Below, piece by piece: positions 1 to 7,715 of a stretch of 64,000 nt of DNA. The stretch comes from Aeromonas aquatica (GTDB lineage: Bacteria > Pseudomonadota > Gammaproteobacteria > Enterobacterales > Aeromonadaceae). Location of the stretch: positions 113,448 through 177,447 of the forward strand of contig NZ_JRGL01000012.1 of NCBI RefSeq assembly GCF_000764655.1. Reading direction: 5' to 3'. The notes under the pieces were generated by a model that was given only the letters and a program-made list of their open reading frames with translations, was not told where the DNA came from and did no database searches. The number at the start of each line of letters is the position of its first letter. The stretch's first letter is position 1. Made by a program: the position numbers and the translations under genes.

Positions 1-1617
1 GCCTTCGGCCAGATCACCGGTTTTGACAACCAGGGCGTGATAGGCCGCTACCTTGGCAATGACCTCTGGTCCGGGCTGGGTGGGCTTGGCTATGAATTCA
101 ATGGCCTGGATCGCTGGCAGGGGGAAACCCAGCGGCTGCACGCCGACGGTCATGGCTATCCTCAGTGGGAAATCGTCACGCCGGTGCAGGATGACAAGGG
201 GGGCATCAGTCACTACGTCATCTTCTTTGAAGACATTTCGGAGCGCAAGGCGGCGGAGCGCCGCATCCAGGATCTCGCCTATTACGATGAGCTGACCGGC
301 TTGCCCAATCGCCGCCAGCTGCACGAGACCCTGGCCCAGGCGTTCATGGAGGCGAGCCGCGAGCACCTGATCGGTGCCCTGCTGTTTATCGATCTCGATC
401 ATTTCAAGACCATCAACGACTCCCTCGGCCACGCTACCGGCGACTGGCTGCTCAAAGAGGTGGCCAGCCGCCTCAAGCGATTGGTGCGGCAAGGGGATTG
501 TCTGGCGCGGCTCGGCGGCGACGAGTTTGTGTTGCTGCTGCCCTCCCTCTCCATCAGCCCTCCCCAGGCTGAGATGCAGGCCGACCTCATCGCCGAGCGG
601 CTCATCGGCGAGATTGCCGCGCCCTACAGCCATGGCGGCCAGGTGTTGCACATCGGCGCCAGCGTCGGCATCACCCTGTTTCCCGGGCGGGAGCAGGAGG
701 CGGGGGACCTGCTCAAGCAGGCGGACACCGCCATGTATCAGGCGAAGTCGGCGGGCCGCAAGACCCGGCGCTTCTTCGATGCCTCCATGCAGTTGCAGGC
801 CGATCGCCGTCTGCTCATCCACAACGAGCTGCGCAGCGCCCTCAACAACCAGGAGCTGACGCTCCACTATCAGCCCCAGCACATGGTGGAAGGGGGGGAC
901 ATCATAGGGGTGGAGGCGCTGATCCGCTGGCAACCTCCTGGCCGCGCGCTGGTCTCCCCCGCCGAGTTCATTCCCATCGCCGAGGAGACGGATCTCATCG
1001 TCGACATCGGCAACTGGGTGCTGCACGAGGCGTGTGCCCAATATGTCTCCTGGGAGGAGAACGGGATCCACGTGCCCCAGCTGTCGGTCAATGTCAGTGC
1101 CAAGCAGTTCCATGCCCATGACTTCGTCGACTGCATTCACGACGTGCTGGCCGCCACCGGCATGGATCCCGCCTGCCTGAACCTGGAGATCACCGAGTCC
1201 GTGGTGCTCGGCCATGCGGAGGACACCATCAGCAAGATGGCCGAGCTCAAGACCCTTGGCATCAGCTTTGCCATCGACGACTTCGGCGCCGGTTACTCCT
1301 CCCTGAGCTACCTCAAGCGACTGCCGGCGGACGAGCTCAAGATAGATCGCTCCTTCATTCAGGACATCCCCAAGGATGGCGACAACATGGCCATCGTCGA
1401 GGCGGTGATCGCCATGGCCCGTCATATGGGCTTCAACGTGACGGCCGAGGGGGTCGAGTCGCGCCAGCAGCTGGAGTTCCTGCAGGCACAGGGTTGTCAT
1501 TTCTTCCAGGGGTATCTCGCCTCCAAGCCGCTGCCAGTGCCCTATCTGGAGCGCTATATCAGCCGGCTGACGCGCCACGAGCGCAGCCCCCAGACCGATA
1601 AAAATAGTGTGGCGTAG
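1..1617 (+). CDS. PAS-GGDEF-EAL cyclic-di-GMP protein (5' end missing)
   Basis: This is the 3' part of a cyclic-di-GMP turnover protein. The frame is open from base 1, and the first residues already read as a PAS domain, so the true start lies left of the window; the GTG at 37 is internal. Domains in order: the end of a PAS/PAC unit (to about base 260, closing with FFEDISERKAAE), a GGDEF diguanylate cyclase domain with an intact GGDEF at 514-528, and an EAL phosphodiesterase domain with EAL at 913-921 and the later IDDFGAGYSSL motif. Both catalytic signatures look intact, so it may make or break c-di-GMP; which activity dominates cannot be read from sequence. It stops 84 bp before slt. Confidence 0.93.
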   Translation, partial: AFGQITGFDNQGVIGRYLGNDLWSGLGGLGYEFNGLDRWQGETQRLHADGHGYPQWEIVTPVQDDKGGISHYVIFFEDISERKAAERRIQDLAYYDELTGLPNRRQLHETLAQAFMEASREHLIGALLFIDLDHFKTINDSLGHATGDWLLKEVASRLKRLVRQGDCLARLGGDEFVLLLPSLSISPPQAEMQADLIAERLIGEIAAPYSHGGQVLHIGASVGITLFPGREQEAGDLLKQADTAMYQAKSAGRKTRRFFDASMQLQADRRLLIHNELRSALNNQELTLHYQPQHMVEGGDIIGVEALIRWQPPGRALVSPAEFIPIAEETDLIVDIGNWVLHEACAQYVSWEENGIHVPQLSVNVSAKQFHAHDFVDCIHDVLAATGMDPACLNLEITESVVLGHAEDTISKMAELKTLGISFAIDDFGAGYSSLSYLKRLPADELKIDRSFIQDIPKDGDNMAIVEAVIAMARHMGFNVTAEGVESRQQLEFLQAQGCHFFQGYLASKPLPVPYLERYISRLTRHERSPQTDKNSVA

Positions 1618-1701
1618 CCCCCATCTTTAACGGGTAGAATGAAAGGCATGTCACCACCGCCAACGGGCGGTGGTTGTGCCTCTCAAGGGAGAACGCTATT
1701 C

Positions 1702-3618
1702 GTGAAAGCCGTCTGGGGAATCATCTTATCGGCGCTGTGTGTGCCTGGGCTTCTGCCGCAAGCCTCTGCTCAAACCATGGAGCAATCCCTCTATCGTCAG
1801 GCCTATGATGCGGTGCGGGCGGACGATCAGGCCCGTTTCCAGCAAATCCGTGCCCGCTTGACCCATTATCCGCTGCTGCCCTATCTGGATTACTACCAGC
1901 TGGCCTTCCGGCCGGGGGCGGCCGATTACGACGACGTGACCCGTTTCATCCGCCAGCACGGGGACACGCCCCAGTCCAACCGGTTGGAGCGCAGCTACCT
2001 CACCTACCTGGCCCAGAGCCAGCAGTGGTCCCAGTTCCTGCGCTTCTATCCGGCCAAGCCGAGCTCCACCGACTTGCTGTGCATGCACTATCAGGCGCGT
2101 TACTACACCGGACAGAAGACACAGGCGCTCAATGAAGCAGACAAGCTCTGGCTGAGCGGGCAATCCAGGCCCGATGCCTGCGATCCCCTGTTCCAGCTCT
2201 GGCAGCAGGCCGGCCTGCGCACCCAGGAGAAAATCTGGCAGCGAATGAAGCTGGCGTTCGAGGCGCAAAACCCCGATCTCATTCGCCACCTCGGCGCCCA
2301 GCTGAGTGGCAACCTGAAGCCCTACGGGGATCAGATGATCGCTTTGTTTGATCAACCCGCCAGGGCGATGAACCCGGCCAACTTCACGGCGGCGCCCCAG
2401 TCCAGACATCTGCTCGCCCTGGGGCTGGCCCGCTACGCCAATCAGGAGCCCGAGGCCGTGTTGCGCCAGCTGGGGGAGATGAAGCGTCGTTTCGGTCTGA
2501 ACCAGACCGAGGTGGCGGCCGTGGAGCGCGCCGCCGCGCGCCGTCTGCTGCTGGACAGATCCCCCGCCCAGCGTGGCTGGCTGGATGGGACCCTGGCGCG
2601 CAGCAAGGATGGCGAGTTGCTGGAGCTAAGAGCGCGGCTCGCCATCTGGGAAGAGGATTGGCGAGGGCTCGAAGGCTGGGTCAAGAAGATGCCCATGGCG
2701 CTGCAGAAGGAGGATCGCTGGCGTTACTGGCTGGCTCGCTCCCTCGAGGTGAAGGGGCAGCAGAAGGCGGCGCGGGATCTCTATCTCGAGACCGCCAACC
2801 TGCGCGGTTTCTACGGCTTCATGGCGGCCCAGCGCACCGGTGTGCCCTATCGCATCAAGAACCAGAGCTCGGCGCACAAGGTGCCGGACTGGCGCACGGC
2901 GAGCAGCCGCTGGCCCTTCCTGCTGCGGGTGCGCGAGTTGCTGGACATGAACGAGATCACGGCGGCACGCTCTGAGTGGATCCATAACATGGATCGCAAC
3001 CCGGTGGCCCAGCGCCTCGAGTTTGGTCACATCGCCCTCAATCAGGGCTGGCATGAGCTGGCGATCCTCTCCAGCATCCGGGCCGAGGCCTGGGACGCGC
3101 TCGACTTGCGCTTCCCCTTGCCGCTCAAGCGCACCTTCTCCCAGATGGCGCAGGAGCGCACCATGAACACCAGCCTGCTCTACGCCATTTCCCGCCAGGA
3201 GAGCGCCCTCTATCCGCTGGCGCAGTCGCCGGTCGGGGCACGTGGCCTGATGCAACTGATGCCGGCGACTGCCAAGGAGACGGCCGCCAAGCTGGGTGTA
3301 CCCTATCGCAACGAGCAGCAGCTGTTCGATCCGGCCATGAACATCCGGCTCGGCAGCGCCTACCTCAAGCGCTTGCTGGATGTGTATGACGGCAACCGGA
3401 TCCTGGCGGCGGCGGCCTATAACGCTGGGCCCGGCCGGGTCAAACGCTGGCGCGATCAGAGCGAGAACAAGCCGATGGACGTCTGGGTGGAGAGCATTCC
3501 CTATCGGGAGACGCGCAACTACGTCCAGAACGTGCTCTCCTTCGATCTCATCTATCAGCACAAGCTGCAGCAACCCCTGCGTTTCATGTCGGAACGCGAG
3601 CTCAATCACGCCTATTGA
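1702..3618 (+). CDS. slt: Soluble lytic murein transglycosylase Slt
   Basis: Periplasmic lytic transglycosylase that cleaves peptidoglycan to 1,6-anhydromuropeptides. I place the start at the GTG at 1702 because AAGGGAGA ends 9 bases upstream and the protein then begins with a clean signal peptide (MKAVWGIILSALCVPGLLPQ, cleaved near ASA-Q); a longer frame from 1639 has no such support. At about 638 aa it matches the Slt70 length. The N-terminal two thirds is the helical superhelix. The C-terminal SLT domain carries SRQESALYPLAQSPVGARGL (catalytic Glu in QES), then GLMQLMP and AAYNAGPGRV. A GC-rich hairpin follows the stop. Confidence 0.95.
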   Translation: MKAVWGIILSALCVPGLLPQASAQTMEQSLYRQAYDAVRADDQARFQQIRARLTHYPLLPYLDYYQLAFRPGAADYDDVTRFIRQHGDTPQSNRLERSYLTYLAQSQQWSQFLRFYPAKPSSTDLLCMHYQARYYTGQKTQALNEADKLWLSGQSRPDACDPLFQLWQQAGLRTQEKIWQRMKLAFEAQNPDLIRHLGAQLSGNLKPYGDQMIALFDQPARAMNPANFTAAPQSRHLLALGLARYANQEPEAVLRQLGEMKRRFGLNQTEVAAVERAAARRLLLDRSPAQRGWLDGTLARSKDGELLELRARLAIWEEDWRGLEGWVKKMPMALQKEDRWRYWLARSLEVKGQQKAARDLYLETANLRGFYGFMAAQRTGVPYRIKNQSSAHKVPDWRTASSRWPFLLRVRELLDMNEITAARSEWIHNMDRNPVAQRLEFGHIALNQGWHELAILSSIRAEAWDALDLRFPLPLKRTFSQMAQERTMNTSLLYAISRQESALYPLAQSPVGARGLMQLMPATAKETAAKLGVPYRNEQQLFDPAMNIRLGSAYLKRLLDVYDGNRILAAAAYNAGPGRVKRWRDQSENKPMDVWVESIPYRETRNYVQNVLSFDLIYQHKLQQPLRFMSERELNHAY

Positions 3619-3622
3619 GAAG

Positions 3623-3652
3623 GGGAGGCAGTCGCCGCGGCGGTTGCCTCCC
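3623..3652 (+). terminator. Hairpin downstream of slt
   Basis: GGGAGGCA (3623-3630) pairs with TGCCTCCC (3645-3652) around an inner self-complementary CGCCGCGGCG. Only a weak T-rich tail follows, so it may act as a terminator or only as an mRNA-stabilising hairpin. Confidence 0.45.
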
Positions 3653-3701
3653 ATTCTTGCCTCAAAATGGTTATCATCCCTTAAGCTTTGTTACAAAAGG
3701 A

Positions 3702-3744
3702 AACCTGCCAGGTGATCGGGCACCGCATCTTGGGCTGGCAGGTT
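3702..3744. promoter_or_regulatory. 10-bp inverted repeat upstream of the LacI-type gene
   Basis: AACCTGCCAG (3702-3711) and CTGGCAGGTT (3735-3744) form a perfect 10-bp inverted repeat separated by 23 bases. A -10-like TACAAT follows at about 3748, 45-50 bases before the regulator start. It could be an operator pair or a leader hairpin; it does not resemble the CG-centred LacI-family operator seen after the gene. Confidence 0.35.
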
Positions 3745-3797
3745 CGATACAATAGCCCGATCAACACAGACAGGTTTCCCCAACAAAGGAATTGAGA

Positions 3798-4796
3798 GTG
3801 GCAACGATCAAAGATGTGTCTCAGCTGGCGAATGTGTCCATTTCGACGGTGTCGCGAGTCATCAACAACACGGCGCAGGTCGCCCCCGAGAAGCGCGAGG
3901 CTGTTCTCGCGGCCATGAAAGAGCTGAGTTTCCGTCCCAACAGCTTTGCCCAGGCCCTGGTGAGCAAACGTTCCAACTGCATCGGCGTACTGGTAGGGGA
4001 TCTCTGCGGTGGCCCCTTCTTCGCCCAGATGATGCGCGGCATCGAGAGCATGGTCGACAAGGCGAACAAGTTCACCATAGTGGTGTCCGGCAACCACGAT
4101 GCGACCCGTGAGCGGCACGCCATTCAGGCGCTGTTGCAGCGCCAGTGTGACGCCCTGATCCTGCACAGCAAGGCGCTGCCGGATGCCGAGCTGATCGAGC
4201 TGGCGACGGGCTCCACTCCCATCGTCTTCATCAACCGCCAGGTGCCGGGTTGCGAGGATCGCTGCGTCTGGCTGGACAACCAGGCGGGCATCACCACCGC
4301 CTGTCAGCACTTGCTGGATGCGGGGCATCGCAAGATTGCCTTCGTCACCTCGGATGACGAGGCGTTCGTCGATGGTCAACAGCGGATGGCGGGCTACAGG
4401 GTTGCCCTGCAGCGAGCCGGCATCGAGCTGGATCAGTCCCTGATCGGTCGCGCCTATGCCGATGAGAAAGGTGGCTATGTGGCCATGAGTGAATTGCTGG
4501 AGCGCGGTGTTGAGTTCAGCGCCGTGCTGGGCTTCAACGATGCCATGGTGGCGGGGGCCATCTCCTGTCTGCTGGAGCGCGGCTACAAGATCCCCCAGCA
4601 GGTGTCGGTGGTCGGCTTCGATGACATTCCCTACGCCCGCTACATCTACCCCAAGCTCACCACCGTGCGCTACCCCATCGAAGAGATGGGCGAGCGGGCC
4701 GCTGAACTGGCCTTGCGGCTGCTGGATCACAAGCCGGTCGACGGCCTGGCACTCAAGTTCGAGGCAGAACTGGTGCCCCGCGAATCCGTCGCCTGA
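3798..4796 (+). CDS. LacI/GalR-family transcriptional repressor
   Basis: DNA-binding repressor of the LacI/GalR family, about 332 aa, close to family length. The N-terminal helix-turn-helix reads ATIKDVSQLANVSISTVSRV and is followed by the hinge helix region. The rest is a periplasmic-binding-protein-like sugar domain. Segments such as LILHSKALPDAEL and GFDDIPYARYIYPKLTTVRY resemble GalR/GalS more than LacI or PurR, so the effector may be a sugar, but this is inference. The GTG at 3798 is preferred over the TTG at 3792 because AAGGA ends 7 bases upstream of the GTG. A perfect terminator follows, then a LacI-type palindrome at 4840 that may be its operator. Confidence 0.85.
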   Translation: MATIKDVSQLANVSISTVSRVINNTAQVAPEKREAVLAAMKELSFRPNSFAQALVSKRSNCIGVLVGDLCGGPFFAQMMRGIESMVDKANKFTIVVSGNHDATRERHAIQALLQRQCDALILHSKALPDAELIELATGSTPIVFINRQVPGCEDRCVWLDNQAGITTACQHLLDAGHRKIAFVTSDDEAFVDGQQRMAGYRVALQRAGIELDQSLIGRAYADEKGGYVAMSELLERGVEFSAVLGFNDAMVAGAISCLLERGYKIPQQVSVVGFDDIPYARYIYPKLTTVRYPIEEMGERAAELALRLLDHKPVDGLALKFEAELVPRESVA

Positions 4797-4801
4797 ACAA
4801 G

Positions 4802-4826
4802 AAATTGGCCCTGAACGGGCCAATTT
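4802..4826 (+). terminator. Rho-independent terminator after the LacI-type gene
   Basis: Perfect 10-bp stem AAATTGGCCC / GGGCCAATTT with a 5-base loop. The stop codon of the regulator lies just upstream. Confidence 0.8.
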
Positions 4827-4839
4827 ATTCGTAAAACAT

Positions 4840-4853
4840 TGAAAGCGCTTTCA
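4840..4853. promoter_or_regulatory. Perfect LacI-family operator palindrome
   Basis: TGAAAGCGCTTTCA is a perfect 14-bp palindrome with the central CG typical of LacI/GalR-family operators. It lies 44 bp behind the stop of a LacI-family gene and in front of a possible small RNA and the yeeZ-like gene. Known: family members often bind sites next to their own gene. Inferred: this regulator is the one that binds here. Confidence 0.65.
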
Positions 4854-4911
4854 GAAATCCTTTTCAACTGTGATCCGCTTCAAAGCTTTTTGACCGCGCT
4901 GCCACTAGGAT

Positions 4912-5026
4912 AGGCCCACGAATTAGGAGCGTGCGCTCCCGATTTTCCCGCTGTGGGAGGTAACTGGTTAATCCAGCTATTTCCTTCGTTACTTTCGACG
5001 GTCATCATGGATGGCCGTTTTTTTTT
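4912..5026 (+). ncRNA. Candidate small RNA or transcribed leader before yeeZ
   Basis: The region between the operator-like palindrome and yeeZ has no ORF of note but shows RNA-like structure: a GGAGCG/CGCTCC hairpin (4927-4940), a CTGG/CCAG hairpin near 4963-4977, and a strong intrinsic terminator at 4998-5026. The terminator ends only 15 bases before the yeeZ ATG. That fits either a separate sRNA or a terminated (attenuated) leader of yeeZ. I found no convincing -35/-10 pair and recognise no known RNA family. Confidence 0.35.
4998..5026 (+). terminator. Intrinsic terminator just upstream of yeeZ
   Basis: ACGGTCATC (4998-5006) pairs with GATGGCCGT (5010-5018), one G-U pair, loop of 3, followed by nine T residues. 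It ends 15 bases before the next start codon, so it limits what reaches the downstream gene. Confidence 0.75.
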
Positions 5027-5041
5027 GCCAGGATTTTACCG

Positions 5042-5854
5042 ATGACAGTCGAGAGTGAGTATCAGACGGGAATAGTGGGGGCTGGCTGGCTGGGATTGCC
5101 GCTGGCGAAGGCGCTGCAGGTGCAGGGTCAATCGGTCGCGGTGACGGTCAGCTCGAGCGAGAAGGCCGCGCGCCTGGTGGCCGAAGGGATGCCGGCCTGG
5201 CCGCTGCAACTGTCGGCCCAGCTGGACGCCTTGCCGTTTCACTGCCGCGAGCTGGTTGTCTGCGTGCCGCCGAGCAAGACGGAAGATTACCCGGCCGCGG
5301 TGGCGCGCCTGTGCCAGCTGGCCAGGACGGCGGGCACGCAGCGGGTGCTGTTCATCAGTGCCACCTCGGTGTGGGCACCGGGGCAGGGGGAGGACGAAGC
5401 CCCTCAACCTGCTCATGCTCGCGGGATGCGAATGCTGGCCGCCGAGCAGGGGGTGCTGGGCGCAGGTTTTGAGTGCGCCATGGTGCTGCGTCCCGCCGGT
5501 CTCTATGGCCCGGATCGCCATCCCGGCCGTTTCCTCGCGGGCAAGACGCTGGCGGGGGGCGCTCAAGCGGTGAACCTGGTGCACCTGGACGACGTGGTGG
5601 CCGCCTGTCTGCTGATGCTGGCACAAGGGCAGGATGGGGACGCCTATAACCTGAGTGCCCCTGTGCACCCCAGGCGCGAGCAGCTCTATCCGTTTGCCTC
5701 GCGCCTGCTCGGGTTGGCGCCGCCGATCTTCACCGAGCCGAGCGGCGACTTTGCCCCCATCGAGGGGCAACGCATCTGCCAGCGGCTCGGCTTCGTCTAC
5801 CGCTGGCCGGATCCGGCCCACTGGTTTGCCGAACAGGCAGCACAATCAGATTGA
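5042..5854 (+). CDS. yeeZ: YeeZ-like NAD(P)-dependent oxidoreductase/epimerase
   Basis: A protein of the extended SDR (NAD-dependent epimerase) superfamily, 270 aa. The Rossmann nucleotide-binding motif is near the N-terminus (GIVGAGWLGLPLAKAL). The segment GPDRHPGRFLAGKTLAGGAQ followed by VNLVHLDDVVAA closely resembles E. coli YeeZ, whose substrate is unknown to me. The canonical YxxxK of classical SDRs is not obvious. It is preceded by a terminator and possible regulatory RNA. The next gene is about 200 bp away. Confidence 0.8.
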   Translation: MTVESEYQTGIVGAGWLGLPLAKALQVQGQSVAVTVSSSEKAARLVAEGMPAWPLQLSAQLDALPFHCRELVVCVPPSKTEDYPAAVARLCQLARTAGTQRVLFISATSVWAPGQGEDEAPQPAHARGMRMLAAEQGVLGAGFECAMVLRPAGLYGPDRHPGRFLAGKTLAGGAQAVNLVHLDDVVAACLLMLAQGQDGDAYNLSAPVHPRREQLYPFASRLLGLAPPIFTEPSGDFAPIEGQRICQRLGFVYRWPDPAHWFAEQAAQSD

Positions 5855-6060
5855 AAAAAGATGGGGCTCAATATTATCTGCTGCACTCCATCCAAGAGCT
5901 TGGCGGGTAATTGCGATTTGCCAAGGTCGGGATCGCCCCCTATCATGCCGCCACCCATATCCTGAGTACGGTCATGCGGCGCTCTATACCCGGCCTGCCT
6001 CGATGGGACGCCGGGTTCTCGCCGTCATACCGCCATTCATACCAGTCATAGAGAGTCGTA

Positions 6061-6459
6061 ATGATGGTCGATACCAAGCGTCACCCCGATGGGGAACTGC
6101 TGCTGAGAACCCTGGCAATGCCAGCCGATACCAACCCCAATGGTGATATCTTCGGGGGCTGGATCATGTCCCAGATGGATATAGGTGGGGGCATCATGGC
6201 CAAGGAGCTGGCAAAGGGGCGCATCTGTACCGTGTCGGTCGAAGGCATGACCTTTCACAGTCCGGTCAAGGTGGGGGATGTGGTGTGCTGCTATGGCCGC
6301 TGTCTGAAGGTGGGGCGCAGCTCCATGCGCCTCAAGCTGGAGGTCTGGGTCAAGCCGGTGCTGCGGGAGAATGAAGCCCAGCGCTACTGCGTGACCGAGG
6401 GGGTATTCACTTACGTCGCCATCGACGATCAGGGTAAATCCCGCCCCGTCCCGGTCTGA
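6061..6459 (+). CDS. yciA: Acyl-CoA thioesterase, YciA-like
   Basis: Hotdog-fold acyl-CoA thioesterase of about 132 aa. It carries the family signature TNPNGDIFGGWIMSQMD, with the catalytic Asp in NGDIFGGW, then TVSVEGMTFHSPVKVGDVV. In E. coli YciA hydrolyses a broad range of acyl-CoAs in the cytoplasm; the same reaction is inferred here. Two ATG codons (6061, 6064) are adjacent; GAGAG lies about 10 bases before them. The intergenic region in front (5855-6060) holds a CCCGGC/GCCGGG hairpin near 5990-6016. Confidence 0.88.
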   Translation: MMVDTKRHPDGELLLRTLAMPADTNPNGDIFGGWIMSQMDIGGGIMAKELAKGRICTVSVEGMTFHSPVKVGDVVCCYGRCLKVGRSSMRLKLEVWVKPVLRENEAQRYCVTEGVFTYVAIDDQGKSRPVPV

Positions 6460-6465
6460 TCCTGC

Positions 6466-6690
6466 TCAGATAATCCGGGCGCTGATGATGGATATTTCCT
6501 GCTCAAGCCCGGTTTTTTGCCGTATCATGCGCTCCAGCATCTCTTCCGAGCCAACGCAGTGCTGGGCGTCAAACAGGCAGAGATCGCACTGGGGATCCCG
6601 CCTGATCTGGTAAACGGTGGAGAGCTCCACTTGATGACAAGTTCCTTGTTGATCATAAAATGTCACGCGGTACTGGTGCTGTCTCGCCAT
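6466..6690 (-). CDS. Small conserved-looking hypothetical protein (74 aa)
   Basis: I do not recognise this protein. It runs convergently into yciA, leaving 6 bp. The ATG at 6690 is preferred over the longer frame to 6756 because GAGGGAT sits about 6 bases upstream of it. The product starts MARQHQYRVTFYDQQ and includes the Cys-rich stretch CDLCLFDAQHC, which might bind a metal, but no family is assigned. It has no signal peptide or membrane segment. Confidence 0.6.
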   Translation of the reverse strand: MARQHQYRVTFYDQQGTCHQVELSTVYQIRRDPQCDLCLFDAQHCVGSEEMLERMIRQKTGLEQEISIISARII

Positions 6691-6801
6691 TGCGGGATCC
6701 CTCATGGATGAGTCGGGCCGGACACGAATAATGAGACTAGTCGGCGACCATGACACTTGTGTTGGTCATGGCCGATTGCAGAGGCAGGTGATTGTTAGCC
6801 A

Positions 6802-7647
6802 ATGAAAAATAGTTATCGGATTCTGGGGACTTCCCTGCTGACGCTGGGACTGGTCGGTTGTTTCGAGGTGCCTGATCAGGATCATCTGGTCACGGCGGCG
6901 GGCATAGTGCCCGGCGTCAACTGCCAGCAACCGCCGCTGGTGGCGCTGGCGTCCACCGCCTTGCCCCGCGAGTTCGGCATCACCGTCTGGAATCTCTACA
7001 AGGGTCAGCGCAAGAACTGGCGCGAAGGGCTGGACGAGTACGCCAAGTCCAAGGATCTGGTGTTGCTGCAGGAGTCGGTCACCCGGCCCGAGATGCTGGA
7101 CTGGCTCAAGACCGGTGACTTCCAGTGGCAGCAGTTGCAAGCCTTTACCCAGGGGGGTGTCTCCTTCGGTGTCATGACGGTGGCCAAGACGCCACAGGCC
7201 TTCGTCTGCGGCGTGCGCTCCCCCGAGCCACTGCTGCGTATTCCCAAGTCCGGCTTGGTGAGCCTGTACCCCTTGCAGGGCGATCCTGACGGTGTGCTGG
7301 TGGTGAACCTGCATGCGGTCAATTTCGAGTTGGGCATGGCGACCTTCCGCGAGCAGATCAACGATCTGACCGCACTGATCCATCGTCATCAGGGCCCGGT
7401 CATTCTGGCGGGGGATTTCAACACCTGGAGCGACAAGCGGGAATTCTGGTTGAACAAGCTGGTGGGGGAGCTCGGCCTGCAGGAAGCCATCCCGGTGCCG
7501 GATCTGCGCCGTACCGCCTTTGGCCGCCCGCTGGATCACCTCTACTACCGCAACCTGGATCTGGTGGAAGTGAGTTCGCCTGCCACCGATGCCTCGGATC
7601 ACAACCCCATCATGGCGCGCTTCGCGGCTCAGGCCATCACGCCCTGA
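6802..7647 (+). CDS. yafD: YafD, endonuclease/exonuclease/phosphatase-family lipoprotein-like
   Basis: Member of the endonuclease/exonuclease/phosphatase superfamily, 281 aa. The core motifs are visible: VWNLYKGQRKNW, LVLLQE (metal-binding Glu), NLHAVNFELG, GDFNTWS, and the C-terminal ASDHNPI with the catalytic His. These match E. coli YafD, as does the neighbourhood (mltD, gloB, yafS, rnhA, dnaQ). The N-terminus reads MKNSYRILGTSLLTLGLVGC, a plausible lipoprotein signal with lipobox LVGC; this is unlike a cytoplasmic nuclease and suggests an envelope location. Confidence 0.85.
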   Translation: MKNSYRILGTSLLTLGLVGCFEVPDQDHLVTAAGIVPGVNCQQPPLVALASTALPREFGITVWNLYKGQRKNWREGLDEYAKSKDLVLLQESVTRPEMLDWLKTGDFQWQQLQAFTQGGVSFGVMTVAKTPQAFVCGVRSPEPLLRIPKSGLVSLYPLQGDPDGVLVVNLHAVNFELGMATFREQINDLTALIHRHQGPVILAGDFNTWSDKREFWLNKLVGELGLQEAIPVPDLRRTAFGRPLDHLYYRNLDLVEVSSPATDASDHNPIMARFAAQAITP

Positions 7648-7666
7648 TCGGGCCGGATGGCAGACA

Positions 7667-7700
7667 AAAAAATACCCCGCACCAGGCGGGGTATTTTTTT
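7667..7700. terminator. Bidirectional terminator between yafD and mltD
   Basis: ATACCCCGC (7672-7680) pairs with GCGGGGTAT (7686-7694), flanked by an A-run on the left and a T-run on the right, so it can stop both converging genes. Confidence 0.85.
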
Positions 7701-7715
7701 ATCGGGTCTCAGCCA

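Noticed and set aside
2626..3654. 342-codon minus-strand ORF
   Set aside because: Antisense to the catalytic part of slt, no motif of its own.
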